Part shown: positions 44,521 to 54,688 of the stretch, piece by piece
Layout: every line of letters starts with the position of its first letter
Position numbering within the stretch: position 1 is the first letter of the stretch
NCBI GenBank assembly: GCA_964017235.1
Contig: OZ024931.1
Span: 97,916,221 to 97,980,220, forward strand
Direction: 5' to 3'
DNA length: 64,000 bases
Source: Sabellastarte sp. h YS-2021
Taxonomy: Eukaryota; Annelida; Polychaeta; Sabellida; Sabellidae
Position numbers and translations under genes: made by a program
The notes under the pieces: model-generated
Database searches by the model: none
What the model was told of the DNA's origin: nothing
Seen by the model: only the letters and a program-made list of their open reading frames with translations

Positions 44521-44729
44521 CTAGTTCGCGCCAAACGAAAAAAGATGCTATGACGTCAATCTGTCTAGACAGGAAGGAAGTACAACACGCCATCTAGCGA
44601 GTGCACTAGTACTACGGACCGGCCAGCCGGTGGAAACACAGGACGTCTTTTTCTGGTGTTTGGCGGGCCGGTCTGCGCCGACCGGATTAGCAATTGTCCA
44701 TTGGATAGGATGTATTAATGCAATAAAAT
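44521..44729 (-). repeat. F 5' ITR
   Basis: Inverted relative to the F 3' ITRs at 36.5 and 40.0 kb. TGACGTCA lies at 44,551-44,558. It ends in TGCAATAAAAT, then E resumes at GGCAGG. Confidence 0.95.
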
Positions 44730-45070
44730 GGCAGGTTTCACTTTTCAGATGGAACCTTAGATATTAGATAACCTTGGAACCAGTGGAAAATGAAAGGAGG
44801 CGTCGCTAAATCCAAAGGTGACCCACTCCCCTTGCTAAAGGGAGAGCCTTATGGTTCTGGAATTTTCCCTTTGAAGGTGCCTGATTTTAGAAACAAGTTC
44901 AACTCACTGAGATCTAAGACAGGCCTCCACTTGTTGGTTTTGGAACCAGAAACAACCTGTTGTAGAAGGCCAAGGAGAATTGAACTACGGCCTTTTCACT
45001 GTAGTATGGAAACAAACTCAGAGTTGAACCGAGGGACTGCCAGACCTGCCAAAAAACTTTCACAGACGGC
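44730..45070 (-). pseudogene. E RT, N-terminal part (continuation beyond F)
   Basis: Resumes the E RT interrupted at 36,502. Minus-strand pieces correspond to the RT fingers (GGCCTCCACTTGTTGGTTTT is the complement of the KWRPILDL-type codons at 44,920; CACCTTTGGATTTAG precedes the SIDF-type region). Several frameshifts are present. Confidence 0.7.
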
Positions 45071-45609
45071 TTCCCCTTCCGGTGGGTTTATGACAACAGG
45101 TACCACCTTGACAATAACCTTCACATGTAATTTATGATTTGATCTCACTTGATCCATACCCTCTACCTGTATATGCAGGTAACTGAACGTGAGGATCTGT
45201 TCCAATAATTTCATTTATATTGCTAGCTCCCACATGAAGGCCTGGTGAAAGAAGGGGAGCTAGAACCTCATGATCACGGTCACAACCTCTGACCTTAGAA
45301 AAATGATCCAAGCATGCTGGAGTAGAGAAGTAGCATTCGGGACTGCTTGGTACCCTTTCTGTTGTACGTTTGTACTGGGACTTTGTACCAGGGTGCTGAA
45401 AAGTGCCCAAACTGGGACTTCGACTGCCCGTGGCAGCCTCATGTTTAATAATATTCAGATCTGTGGGGAACAGGTGGTGTAATGAGACCACTTGCATTGA
45501 AAATTAGGAATGCACATTAAATGGTCAGTTCACAAACCTCCTGCCTTGTGAGCCCGGGACGGGTAACCTTAGGCAGCTATTAGGTTAAGCCTTTCCATTT
45601 TCTGGCAGA
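45071..45609 (-). other. E sequence upstream of RT, not recognised
   Basis: In other families this position holds gag. Here no clear Gag motif was found. Short minus-strand frames exist at 45,132-45,497. It is left as unassigned, probable decayed gag. Confidence 0.4.
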
Positions 45610-47035
45610 GCCAGTCATCTGGTGGCATTGAAACTAATATTTTGTGTGTTCTGTCACATAACCAGCACCCGACCAGTGGTTAACAAACAGAAAGTATTTT
45701 GGCAATGAAAGGGGGTAATAGAAGCAAATACTGGACTGGTAGGCTCCAGACCCCTTGTATGATTGCGTCACATGACTGGTACCAGACCGGAGCCAGGTGA
45801 CGACAAATTTATAATGGGCAAATGGTAAAGTAGGGTTTGGTACCCCATGTATGTATATTTGTGTTATCACATGACCAGCCCTGGGCCAGTGGGAATTAGT
45901 GACAAAATAATTAGAAATTTTCTTTCTGTGAAAGAGTAACTGTAACCAATAGAGTTGGCACCCCGGTGTATGTTAAAATGTTGTCACATGACCAGCGGTG
46001 GGAATTGGTGACAATAAGAAAATCTGTGAGAGGGTAACTGTAGCCAGTACCAGGCTGGTAGGCTCTGGCACCCTGTGTATGTTTACTTGAGTTGTCACAT
46101 GACCAGCACCGGACAGGTGGGAATTGGCGACAAATTATTAATGGGCAAATCTGTAAGGGCACCCGTACCCCGTACCGGACCGGTAGGCTCTGGCACCCTG
46201 TATGTTTATTTTGTTGTCACACGACCAGCACCGGAATGGTGAGAATGGGTAACAAAATAATAGGGCAATCTGTGACATTAGAAAATTTGTTTATGTGACA
46301 GGGCAAACTGTAACCAGTACCGTATCAGTAGGGTCTTGTACCCTGTGTATGTTGATATGTTGTCACATAACCAGCACCAGAATGGTGGGAATTGATGACA
46401 AAATAACAGAAAAATGTATCGGGGACCGGACCGACAGGCTATGGCACCCGGTGTATATTTGTTTTGTCAAGCATGACCAGCACCGGACCAGTGGGACTTG
46501 GTGACAAAATTAGTGGGAAAATCTATATGGGCAACTGTAGCCAGTACCGGACCGACTGGGGCCCTGTGTCTGCGTTGTCACATGACCAGTACCGGACCGG
46601 TGGGAATTGGTGACAAAATAATGAGGAAATCTGTGTGTATGGGGGTAACTGTAGCCCAGTACCAGACCGGTAGGCCCTAGATCCCTGTAGTATGTATATT
46701 TGAGTTGTCACATGACCAGTACCGGACCGGTGGGAATCAGTGACAAAATAATGAGGAAATCTGTGTGTATATGAGGGTAACTGTAGCCCAGTACCGGACC
46801 GGTAGGCTCTGGAACCCTGTAGTATGTATATTAGAGTTGTCACATGACCAGCACCAGACCGGTAGGGATTGGTGACAAAATAATGAGGAAATCTGTGTGT
46901 ATGAGGGTAACTGTAGCCGGTACAGGACCGGTAGCCATAACCAGTACCGGTAGGCTCACTCTGTATGTTAATTTTTGTTGTCACATGACCAACACCGGAC
47001 CGGTCGGCTTGGTGACAAATAATTTGAAAACAAAT
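45610..47035. repeat. Minisatellite in element E with GTCACATGACC motif (about 12 units)
   Basis: GTCACATGACCAGCACCGG-type words recur at about 45,653, 45,767, 45,870, 45,984, 46,096, 46,216, 46,363, 46,466, 46,576, 46,708, 46,839 and 46,980, spaced 103-147 bp. Units also share ACCGGACCGGTRGG, GGAATTGGTGACAAA and GGTAACTGTAGCC. It lies in the 5' leader region of E. Long ORFs across it follow from the repetition. Confidence 0.92.
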
Positions 47036-47235
47036 ACATGGAAAGTATTCTGCAATTTGCTGTTTCCTCAATGTTAATTACCTGTAAGTCTTCTTCTGTA
47101 TAAAACGTCAGCACGTTTCCAATATCCTAATATATTTATTTATTTCTCGTAAGCGACAGACGCTTACATTAACTGTTAGTTCATAGATGAAGACAGGAAA
47201 CCTACAAATTTTTAAGCGACTTGCCGCTTGCAGTG

Positions 47236-47295
47236 TCACGTGACCAGTTTAGTTTATTGTCACGTGATAAGCATTTGCTGGAGATGATGACGTCA
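47236..47295. promoter_or_regulatory. E leader cluster: two TCACGTGA boxes and a TGACGTCA box
   Basis: TCACGTGA lies at 47,236-47,243 and 47,260-47,267, TGACGTCA at 47,288-47,295. These are textbook bHLH-ZIP (CLEAR-type) and bZIP (CRE) palindromes. Use as promoter elements is inferred from their position inside the 5' ITR. Confidence 0.55.
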
Positions 47296-47639
47296 TTTGA
47301 AGACGATGCATTCTCTGTAAATATGAAGGAAACTCTCTTCTAAAATATTTTATATGGTGACATGGCCAGAAAACACTAGTTCTTTGGAAATATCCACACA
47401 ATAAAAGCTTGCAGTATGCAATAAAATGCAGTACTACTGATGCCTTTCTCCAGAAATATTTCACGGATGCGGGGTCAAAGTTCAGTGTAAAATACCCACA
47501 CGATCCACAAACCTGGCCAGCAGAAGAAGACATAAAGTGCTTGTATATATATTAATGAACATAATACTCGTTTTCAGTTGTACAATATTTTCTTTTGATA
47601 AAATAAAATCCATAAATAAATCTATGAAATTTCCAAGCG

Positions 47640-47849
47640 TTTAATCCACTTTGCACCAAACAAAAAGAGGAAGTGCGCATGCACAGTACACCGACAGGGA
47701 GGCTACACAGCCACCTGGCGAATGAACAGGACACTACCGGTCCTGGCCAGAGCCCAGCTCAGGACATTTTTTTCTAACGTTTGGCGAGACCAGCAGGGCG
47801 CTGGACAAATGCATCTGTCCACTAGGTAAGGTGTATTACCGCAATAAAA
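47640..47849 (-). repeat. E 5' ITR
   Basis: Inverted copy of 33,119-33,330 with the same ITR box (TTTTTTCTAACGTTTGGCGA, plus orientation) at about 47,768-47,787. It ends in CCGCAATAAAA. Confidence 0.95.
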
Positions 47850-48440
47850 AGCTATTACTCACATATGGCATGCAAGAGAAACCCAACTATATGCCATCTT
47901 ATAGTTAAGGACAAAGTAGCTGAATAACATATTTTAGAAAAATACTCTAACTGCAATAGTTTTGGAGTTACAATGGATTTACTCAACATCACAATTTCAA
48001 AGTAGCTATTACTCAGCTATCCAATGTGCAACAGGTCTGAAACTTTACTATGTGAAAGCTTATCAAAAAGTAGATGAATAACATATTTGAAAAGAATTCC
48101 CTAACATTAATACTTTTGAAGATATTTGACATTTACTTATGTCATTATTTTGCTACAAATAAGAAAATAGCTATTACTCACTTATGGCATGCAACGGGAC
48201 CCCAAACTATGTACCATCTTATAGCTAAGGACAAAGTAGCTGAACAACACATTTGAAGAAAAAGCTCTAATTGCAATAGTTTTTGAGTTATGAGCCCTAT
48301 ACTCCAAGTAGCTAAGATTGCTATTACTCACTTATCTTTAGGCCTAAGTCCATAAAACTAAAAAATTTTTCAAGGGCGTGAAAATTCATTGGGACAATTA
48401 ATTTACAAAAAATCTGTAGCTGTAGTAGTTTTGGAGAAAT
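47850..48440 (+). repeat. Tandem array continuing from 33,118
   Basis: Resumes the unit interrupted by E (AGCTATTACTCACATATGGC) and runs two more units. After 48,300 it decays into the array end. Confidence 0.88.
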
Positions 48441-48493
48441 CTGCGTGACTAACTAACACACGCACGCACGCACACACAGGCATCATTTCATAA

Positions 48494-48512
48494 TCTCCCT
48501 CCCGGCGGGAGA
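48494..48512. other. Hairpin at end of array
   Basis: TCTCCC (48,494-48,499) and GGGAGA (48,507-48,512) around TCCCGGC, preceded by a (CACG)n-like microsatellite at 48,459-48,478. Confidence 0.65.
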
Positions 48513-48834
48513 TAAAAATGTTTTCATAATAAGTATGAAACAAAGAGTGAACCAAGTTAAGCTCACATTTTGCTCCAGTGACAAAGGACAGGTTCTCAGT
48601 TCTCCTTCAGGTGTTCCATAAAAAAGCACAATCAATAAAATGGCCATTTAAAACTTTCACGGGCTTTGGAAATAAAATTCCATGATTTTTCCATAATTTT
48701 GCCCAAATGATAAAATTCCATGATTTTTCCATACCTGGCAATTTTTTTTTAGCTTTTTCCAGGTTTTCGTGTCCGTGGCTACCCTGTTATAACACCTTTT
48801 GTTGTGGAGGTGTAATGGAAAAAAAACTCTACAC
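48513..48834. other. About 320 bp with a decayed interspersed repeat
   Basis: Contains ATTCCATGATTTTTCC twice (about 48,668 and 48,717), shared with 2,915-2,950. No gene seen. Confidence 0.5.
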
Positions 48835-48990
48835 TCTCTTTCATGACTGTCAAAGAAATGCCTGTAGCGGCCATCTTATTTTTCAAAATGAGGCCAAAAA
48901 TATTCCCAGGCAAGCTTTTGTAATGATGAACATATGCTGCAAATTTGAGAAATCTACCTATTATAACTTAGGCTTTAGAGGGGTTATTGG
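48835..48990. repeat. S6 repeat, third copy
   Basis: Matches the copies at 245-506 (TTTTTCAAAATGAGGCCAAA, AATATTCCCAGGCAAG). Confidence 0.8.
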
Positions 48991-49145
48991 GAAAATCTCT
49001 ACACAGTGGTGATGGCGGCATACACAAACCATATCATCCACTGGATACTATACCATTCATACAATTATGTCCGTGCCATTGCTATGGTAGTATACTGGTG
49101 GAAATATTTTGGAATTGGTAATAGAATGCCTTCTACTACACATAA

Positions 49146-49391
49146 TGGGGTCACAGTGGCTAAGTGGTAACACACTCGCCTCTCACCTCTGAGATCAGAG
49201 TTGGAATCCTGGCCTGACTTCATCTGGGAAACCTGGTAATCGCTTGCTGTGGGTTGGAAGTTTACAGTACAGAACCTTGACCAACTGTATGTACTGGTTT
49301 TTCTCTCTGTTGTTCCAGCTACTCGTCACAATATAACCGGGCGTGACCAAAAACAAAAGGCGTGACCAAAAACACTAAAAAATTAATTAAA
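49146..49391 (+). mobile_element. tRNA-derived SINE in SIRT1 intron
   Basis: Plus-strand head AGTGGCTAAGTGGTAACACA and a decayed B box GAGTTGGAATCC. The body AAGTTTACAGTACAGAACCT and TATGTACTGGTTTTTCTCT are shared with the SINE at 17,841. Flanks TCTACTACACATAA (49,132-49,145) and TCTACTGCACATAA (49,392-49,405) form a 14-bp duplication with one mismatch. It is more diverged than the A2 SINE. Confidence 0.88.
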
Positions 49392-49523
49392 TCTACTGCA
49401 CATAAGACTGTTGTTGCATAAATGTTTCACACAAAAGTGACGTCCAATCTTTTTTCTAAAGGTTTCATCCATATGCATGATGTCCCACAGCATTTGGTCT
49501 AGAATCATGTATAATATACTCAC

Positions 49524-49710
49524 TTGGTATAAGGGCAACTGGTCTAACTTTGAGTGATGATCCCATGACAATAAGTAGATCACACAGATGTCTATCTTCT
49601 TCCATTAGAGTATGAAATTCTTCTGAAAGGCTTTCTCCAAAAAACACAATATCAGGTTTCAGGATTGCACCTTCATCATGTAAATCACACATCTTGCACC
49701 TTGGAATTAC
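49524..49710 (-). CDS. SIRT1: SIRT1-type sirtuin, one internal exon
   Basis: A 187-bp exon encoding 62 residues plus one base, with a polypyrimidine tract and AG acceptor before 49,710 and a GTGAGT donor after 49,524. It encodes part of the NAD-dependent deacylase core: PRCKMC (second Cys pair of the structural zinc site), LKPDIVFFGESL (the conserved KP.IVFFGE block), then DLLIVMGSSLKVRPVALIP (Rossmann-fold, substrate and NAD contact region). This combination, especially KVRPVALIP, fits class I SIRT1 rather than SIRT2/3. SIRT1 acts in the nucleus on histones and transcription factors. The other exons are not in the window or not recognised. Intact frame and both splice sites suggest a live gene, not a retrocopy. 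Confidence 0.88.
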
Positions 49711-50029
49711 CTATTTAATAGAAAACAAGGCTGAAGAGTGTTTCTGTCGAAATATGTCAGCTGCAAAGCCACCAGAGACATGAGTAGTGCACTAGAATTT
49801 ATGAAAATCTCATAAAAAAAACAAATGCCAAGTCAGATACATCCTATATCTGGCCTAGAACTTTGATGGTCAACCATCCAAGTACCATCCCTAGCCTACT
49901 GCTGCTTAACTTCAGTGATCAGACAGGAAAACAAGCAATCAGTGCCCATGAAGGAGCTATGTGTCAGCTGACTTTATGTTTTGAGCTTCAGAGTGCAAGT
50001 GAAAGTAGAAAAAGAAGTATCTCAAACAG
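49711..50029. other. Upstream intron of the sirtuin exon
   Basis: About 320 bp without a supported exon or repeat. The branch/pyrimidine region CTTCAGCCTTGTTTTC (minus) adjoins the exon. Confidence 0.5.
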
Positions 50030-50559
50030 GTATTCCTCAGCTATGCAGTGAGTGGCCTGTCTATAATTTTACTATATTATAGCTCACCCAAAAGCAGATG
50101 AAAAGCATATTTTAATGAAATATTGTAAATCCAAGTGATATACTCAACAGTGAGTAGGGATGGGTTGGTACCAAAAATGTGTACTCAGCAGTGGCTGAGT
50201 GGTAACTTCAAAATCTGGCTGCAATCTACTGATAACTTCCTGCATTACAAGATTCAACTACATATCTTTTGCATTGGGTCCAAATTTGGCCAACTCAAAG
50301 CAGCTATTGCTCAGCTATGGAATGAGCTACAGGTCTGTAATTTTACTATGTTATAGCTGATCTAAAAGTAGGTGAATAACATATTTCAACCAAATATTCT
50401 AAATGCAATAGTTTTAAAGTTACAAGCGATTTACTCAACAGTGAGAACCTTACAGTAGCTATTGCTCAGCTATGAAATGAGCTACAGGTCTAAAATTTGA
50501 CTATGTTACACCTAACCTAAAAGTAGGTGAATAACATATTTTAAAAAAATACTCTAAAT
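50030..50559 (+). repeat. S4 array, left part (split by B1)
   Basis: S4 units (ACTATGTTATAGCTGA, AATGCAATAGTTTTAAAG) are seen up to ACTCTAAAT, where B1 begins. It resumes at 60,936. A tRNA-like fragment (CAGTGGCTGAGTGGTAAC) at about 50,191 may be a broken SINE head. Confidence 0.85.
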
Positions 50560-50948
50560 TTAAAAATTTTAATTACTTAAATGTAGCTTTTATAAGCTAC
50601 AAGCTTACCATGTGGGACTTAATGCTGTTCTCGGGTTGCCACACCCGGGGCCAACGTCTTAGAAAAAAAGATCGTTCTTGTTAGCCACCGGATATACTGG
50701 TAGTTGTCGTCACGTGATAACTTCTGACCAATCGCCCTACTTTCTCGTTGAAATTTTTTAAACCTAACCCTCAGCTGTAAACAGCGGGGAGGCAGGCCAC
50801 CAGGCGGTTGAATTCAGCATTAAGTCCCACATGGTAAGCTTGTAGCTTATAAAAGCTACATTTAAGTAATTAAAATTTTCAATTTTATTACGCTACAATA
50901 GCTTACCATGTGGGACTTAATGCTGAATTCAACCGCCTGGTGGCGGGA
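50560..50948 (-). repeat. B1 3' ITR, G-rich block and ICR
   Basis: Terminal TAAAAATTTTAATTACTTAA. ITR box GGCCAACGTCTTAGAAAAAA begins at 50,649. TCACGTGA lies at 50,710-50,717, the G-rich block at 50,784-50,796 and the ICR core TTTTCAATTTTATTACG at 50,876-50,892. Confidence 0.92.
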
Positions 50949-52431
50949 TGATCAGGCAATGGCATTGCTTGATCTTTTGGATCACCTTGTGAAGGAGAGC
51001 CATAGGAGGGTAGGCATAGGCCGTGAGGTTGGTCCAGTTTATGTTCAGAGCATCTATGTCCCAGGCCCTTGGGTCTGGGATAGGAGACACATACAGTGGG
51101 AGTTTGTGGTTCAGGTGAGTGGCAAATAAGTCTACATGAGGGGTGAACCACTTCTGGCAGATTTGTTTGAAGACCTGTGGGTGCAGAGACCATTCTGTTG
51201 ACTGCACTTGGTTGGACCTGGACAGTAGGTCGGCCATCACATTCAGACACCCTGGAATGTGCCTGGCTTTCAATGTTATGTGGTAGTGATGGCACCAGGT
51301 CATGATTTTCTACAGGAGAGCGCACATCTCTGCTGAGTGAGTTCCCCCCTGTTTGTTGATGTAGGCTACCACTGTTGAGTTGTCCGTCGCAACTAACACT
51401 GCTTGATTCTGGCACTGGTCCTTGAAGTCTCGAAGGGCCAGGGAGACCGCCTTCAATTCCAGGACATTTATGTGTAGCCTTTTTTCCCGATCTGACCACA
51501 GCCCTTTTGTAGAATTTTGATCTAAGTGAGCGCCCCAACCTTCGTTTGAGGCGTCGGTAAAGAGTTGGATACTGTGGTCCTTGGGATGAAGGTCTGAGCT
51601 TTTCATCACGTTTGAGGGGTTTTGCCACCAATCTAGGTGGGCTACAATGGCTTCTGTCCAAGGAAGGAGGTTGTCCAGGGACTGAGGATATCTCCAGTGC
51701 TCCTTGAGATGAAACTGAAAGGGCCTCATGTGAAGGCGTCCCTCCGGGACCATTTTCTCCGTTGAAGCTAGCAACCCAATTAGAGACATCAAACATCTTG
51801 CAGTCAAAACACGTTTTGACTTGAGTCGTAGGATCAAATCCTGAAGTTTGAGCCATCTCTCGTGAGTGGGTCTTACAAGGGCTGAATCTAGGTGGTATTC
51901 GTAGCCCACGAACGAAAACACCTGAGTAGGTTTCAGTTCTGATTTTTCTTGGTTGATTATCCAACCCAAGGATTGGGTTAGGTCTACCACTGCCTGTGTG
52001 TCCATTTGAGATTCCTCCTGAGACTGGGACCTGATCAGCCAGTCATCCAGGTATTGGTGAATTCTGAGTCCTCTTGAGAGGGCCATTAGTTTCACTTCCT
52101 TTACGATCATCGTAAAGACCTGGAGGGCTGTGGCCAGTCCGAAAGGTAGGGAGGTGAACTGGAACACCTGGGCCTTCTAGCAAAACCTTAGGTATTTCCT
52201 TGAGTTTGGATGGATGGGGATGTGAAAGTACGCGTCTGACAGGTCTATCGACAATACCCACTCCCCTGGAACCAGGGAAGTCCTGATGGACTCCGGGGTT
52301 TCCATTTTGAACTTTTCTACATGTAGAAAAGTGTTGAGCCTGCTTAAGTCTATGACTGGCCTCCACCTTTGGTGAGGCTTGGGTACTAGGAACAGGCGAC
52401 TGTAAAACCCGAGAGATTTTATGTTTTCCAC
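50949..52431 (-). pseudogene. B1 RT / RNase H / methyltransferase-like, two amber stops
   Basis: One frame from 52,431 downward gives RT (LVPKPHQRWRPVIDLSRLN, SIDLSDAYFHIPIHPNSRKY), then a stop near 52,178. RT continues after it (ALPFG-type SLPFGLATALQVF, HQYLDDWLI). RNase H follows (FTDASNEGWGAHL, ELKAVSLAL, VLVATDNSTVVAYINKQGG), then a TAG where B2 has TGG for Trp (51,310). RHIPGCLNVMADLLSR and the methyltransferase-like part (VDLFATHLNHKLPLYVSP, ending in HCLII) follow and are cut by the deletion that removed YR. The core motifs are intact and only nonsense changes break it. Confidence 0.9.
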
Positions 52432-54688
52432 CCTTTCGATAGCGTTCTTTTACAAGAGAGACTGGATACAAGTGGCCAAGGCTTGGTCTTTTTGTTGGGC
52501 CTTGTACTCTGACAGGATCAGAGGAAATCTGATCAAGTTTGGCTTTGAACGGAATGGCAGAACGTAGCCATTGGTGATAATGTTTAACACGTTTTGAGAA
52601 CATTTGTTTATTAGCCAGTTTCTCTTGAAAGAACGGAGGCGACTTCCTACTGGTGGACTGAGTGAGGCTTTGGAGGAGTCATTGGGAAGGGGGGGTTTCC
52701 ACGCCCCTTCCCCTATTGTGGGGTTGAAAACGACCCCTGGAGCCTCTGAAGTTGGATTTTCCTCCTCCCGAGGGAAAGGATTGGTTACTGCTTTGAGAGG
52801 TATTGCCCCCATAGGGGCGTTTCCTGTAGGAGCCTCTTTTCTTGTGGGGGCCACGAAAGGGCTTATTCTGGTAGGGTGCGAAACCCTGAGAATCTTTTGA
52901 GGTGCCTTTTTTGAGAAGGAAGTCCTCACCTTCCTTTACGAGTTGAGACTCGAACAAGGAGGAGTCCCAGAAGGACGAGTTCCTAAGTTCTTGACGTCTC
53001 GTTTCCCCTAGCTGGGGATGTAATAGAGTCATCTCGGCTTCGCGCCTAAGCAAGCCGGTATTAGCCATGGAATATAATTCCCTCTGGAGAATATGGGCTA
53101 GAGATTTGCTGAGACAGGTAAGAGCTCTATGTTGAACAAGAACCGTCTTGTTCCAAAAATCCATGTACTCAGCAACTTCCTCATATCCGCACTTTGCTGC
53201 TTTCTCAGGATTGGCACCTTTCTGGATCTGAAATTTAATCTTCTTGACAGTTGACTTAATGCTATGTTGGCACTTTTCCAGGGAAGCATTGCAAGAAGAA
53301 GAGGTTTTGGCAAAGGCAGTGGTGAAGTTGAGGGTTGAAATATTTTGTCTAGCCTGATGTTCCAGCTCCTTAAGAACTGGCAGAGGAACTTTGGCTACTG
53401 GTGCCCCAGGAGGTCTAGGAGTAATACAGATCTTAGCAAAGTCTGTATTCAACTCCTGAATTTTGTCTTGAAAAGTGGGCTGTCCAACCTTATACCACTT
53501 AGAAGTGGATGGAGGAGGCTTGACATATTTGCCCTCAGCTAAATTGGCCGCTTTGAAATCATGTTGAAATTTATCAAAGGCGTCCTTGATAACTGAGCTA
53601 AGTGGTAGAATAGAGGAAGGACCTCTAGGTCTGAGCTCTTGACGGCCTTTTTCATCATCCAGACCCAACATTGAAGTTGAAGACCTAGGCATAGAGTCCC
53701 TGGGGTCAGGGAGAGAGAGAATACGCCTGAAGGTATCTACTTCTTCAGAGTATTGGGAGGGAAAGTCAGACAGAGCTACTTCCCTATAATAAGGGTGGTC
53801 TGGATCATGTTGTGGGAGGTCTTGATCAGAAGCTGCGCCTGAGGGCTGAGCCCTAGAGGGCTTAGAAGACCTGTGTCTGGCAACAGGGGAGTGATCTTCC
53901 TCTGAAGATGACACATATCTGGACCTAGATTTATGCTTGCTATGTCAGAGTGCTTCTTAGGTCTAGTGGATGGATCCGAGGTTCGTCGGAATCCTCATCC
54001 AGTTGGTCCGAGGCAGAGCTCGGTGCTACTGTTTGCCTGTGGCTTTGTTTTTTGTGAGAGTACGAGGAATCCTTCGGTATAGCCTCAGAAGGGGCAACGT
54101 ACTGGTCCGAGGTAGTTTGGTTAAATACTAGTCGAGGAGGGAGTGCTGGACCAACGTCTACATCCATTGCCTCGGACTGAGCATTAGTACTTGATCTCGG
54201 AGGGGGTAGGTCCAGATGAGCAGCAATGTTGCTGGATGGACCAGCTTTTGAAGCATGAGGCGAGGGTTCAACCTCGGTTGGCTTTTTAATTGTTAACTCC
54301 TCTCGGAGTGATTGAAATGCTTCTAACATGGATGCCTGGAAGGAACCCATTTGCTGCTGTAAATGTATATTTAGTGAATCACCCAGGGATTTCTCAATAC
54401 TTCTTTGAATTTTATTTTGCAAAACTGTACCTGGGGTGGGAGGAACAGCCTTGGCTGGGGTCTTTAAAGATAAAGAACTGAAGGCGAGAGGTTGAGGACG
54501 GGGGGTGAGGTAAAGAGGTTATCAGCAGCACTCTCTAGGTCTGCATTGGAACCAGTAAAAGAGTCCCCATCGCCTTCACCCAAGAGATCTAGTTCATCTT
54601 TAGAACTAGTTTCCGCTTTTTGCTTTTTTAAGTACCGCTTCCTGTTTTGAATTTTTTGCAATTGTTCATCAGTGAGAGACGTGCAAAT
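52432..54688 (-). pseudogene. B1 gag and RT N-terminus (part beyond A1 insertion)
   Basis: From the A1 junction leftward: QKIQNRKRYLKKQKAE and DELDLLGEGDGDSFTGSNAD (54,464-54,661), a Gln/Ser/Pro-rich middle (53,940-54,422), then a 411-codon frame (52,679-53,914). That frame has GLDDEKGRQELRPRGPSSIL, FQDKIQELNTDFAKI, a helical core (ELEHQARQNIST, LLRREAEMTLL) and a basic Gly/Arg/Ser tail. The RT N-terminus (KRVKHYHQWLRSAIPF) overlaps the gag end at 52,450-52,603. Frame changes fall near 53,930 and 54,440. The N-terminal Cys/His part lies beyond A1 at 60,417-60,565. Confidence 0.88.

Larger units (their letters stand above)
40007..44729 (-). mobile_element. DIRS retrotransposon F (family F), nearly full length, inserted in E
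   Basis: The 3' ITR (40,007-40,257) and 5' ITR (44,521-44,729) are inverted copies (GGCGTGT.GTACTTCCTTCC, CTAGACAGATTGACGTCA). Flanking E reads GGCAGTGAAT on one side and GGCAGGTTTC on the other, restoring the E RT when joined. Length is 4.7 kb, shorter than its relatives because the gag N-terminal half and leader have been lost next to the 5' ITR. RT and YR motifs are well kept. Confidence 0.93.
33119..47849 (-). mobile_element. DIRS retrotransposon E (family E), split by element F
   Basis: It has a 3' ITR and ICR at 33,119-33,480 and a 5' ITR at 47,640-47,849, inverted relative to each other (GGAGGCTACACAGCCACCTG and its complement, TCGCCAAACGTTAGAAAAAA and its complement). Flanks are ...AAGGAAAT and AGCTATTACTC. 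Removing F and the duplicated 3.5 kb leaves about 6.5 kb. All genes are broken. It contains a minisatellite of about 12 units near its 5' end. Confidence 0.9.

Noticed and set aside
46523-47071. 182-codon ORF across the E minisatellite
   Set aside because: It is created by repeat units and has no known domain. The unit lengths vary and are not frame-preserving.
33119-47849. LTR or endogenous-retrovirus interpretation of the RT elements
   Set aside because: There are no direct LTRs, no integrase, no protease and no target duplication. Inverted termini, an ICR and a tyrosine recombinase fit DIRS.
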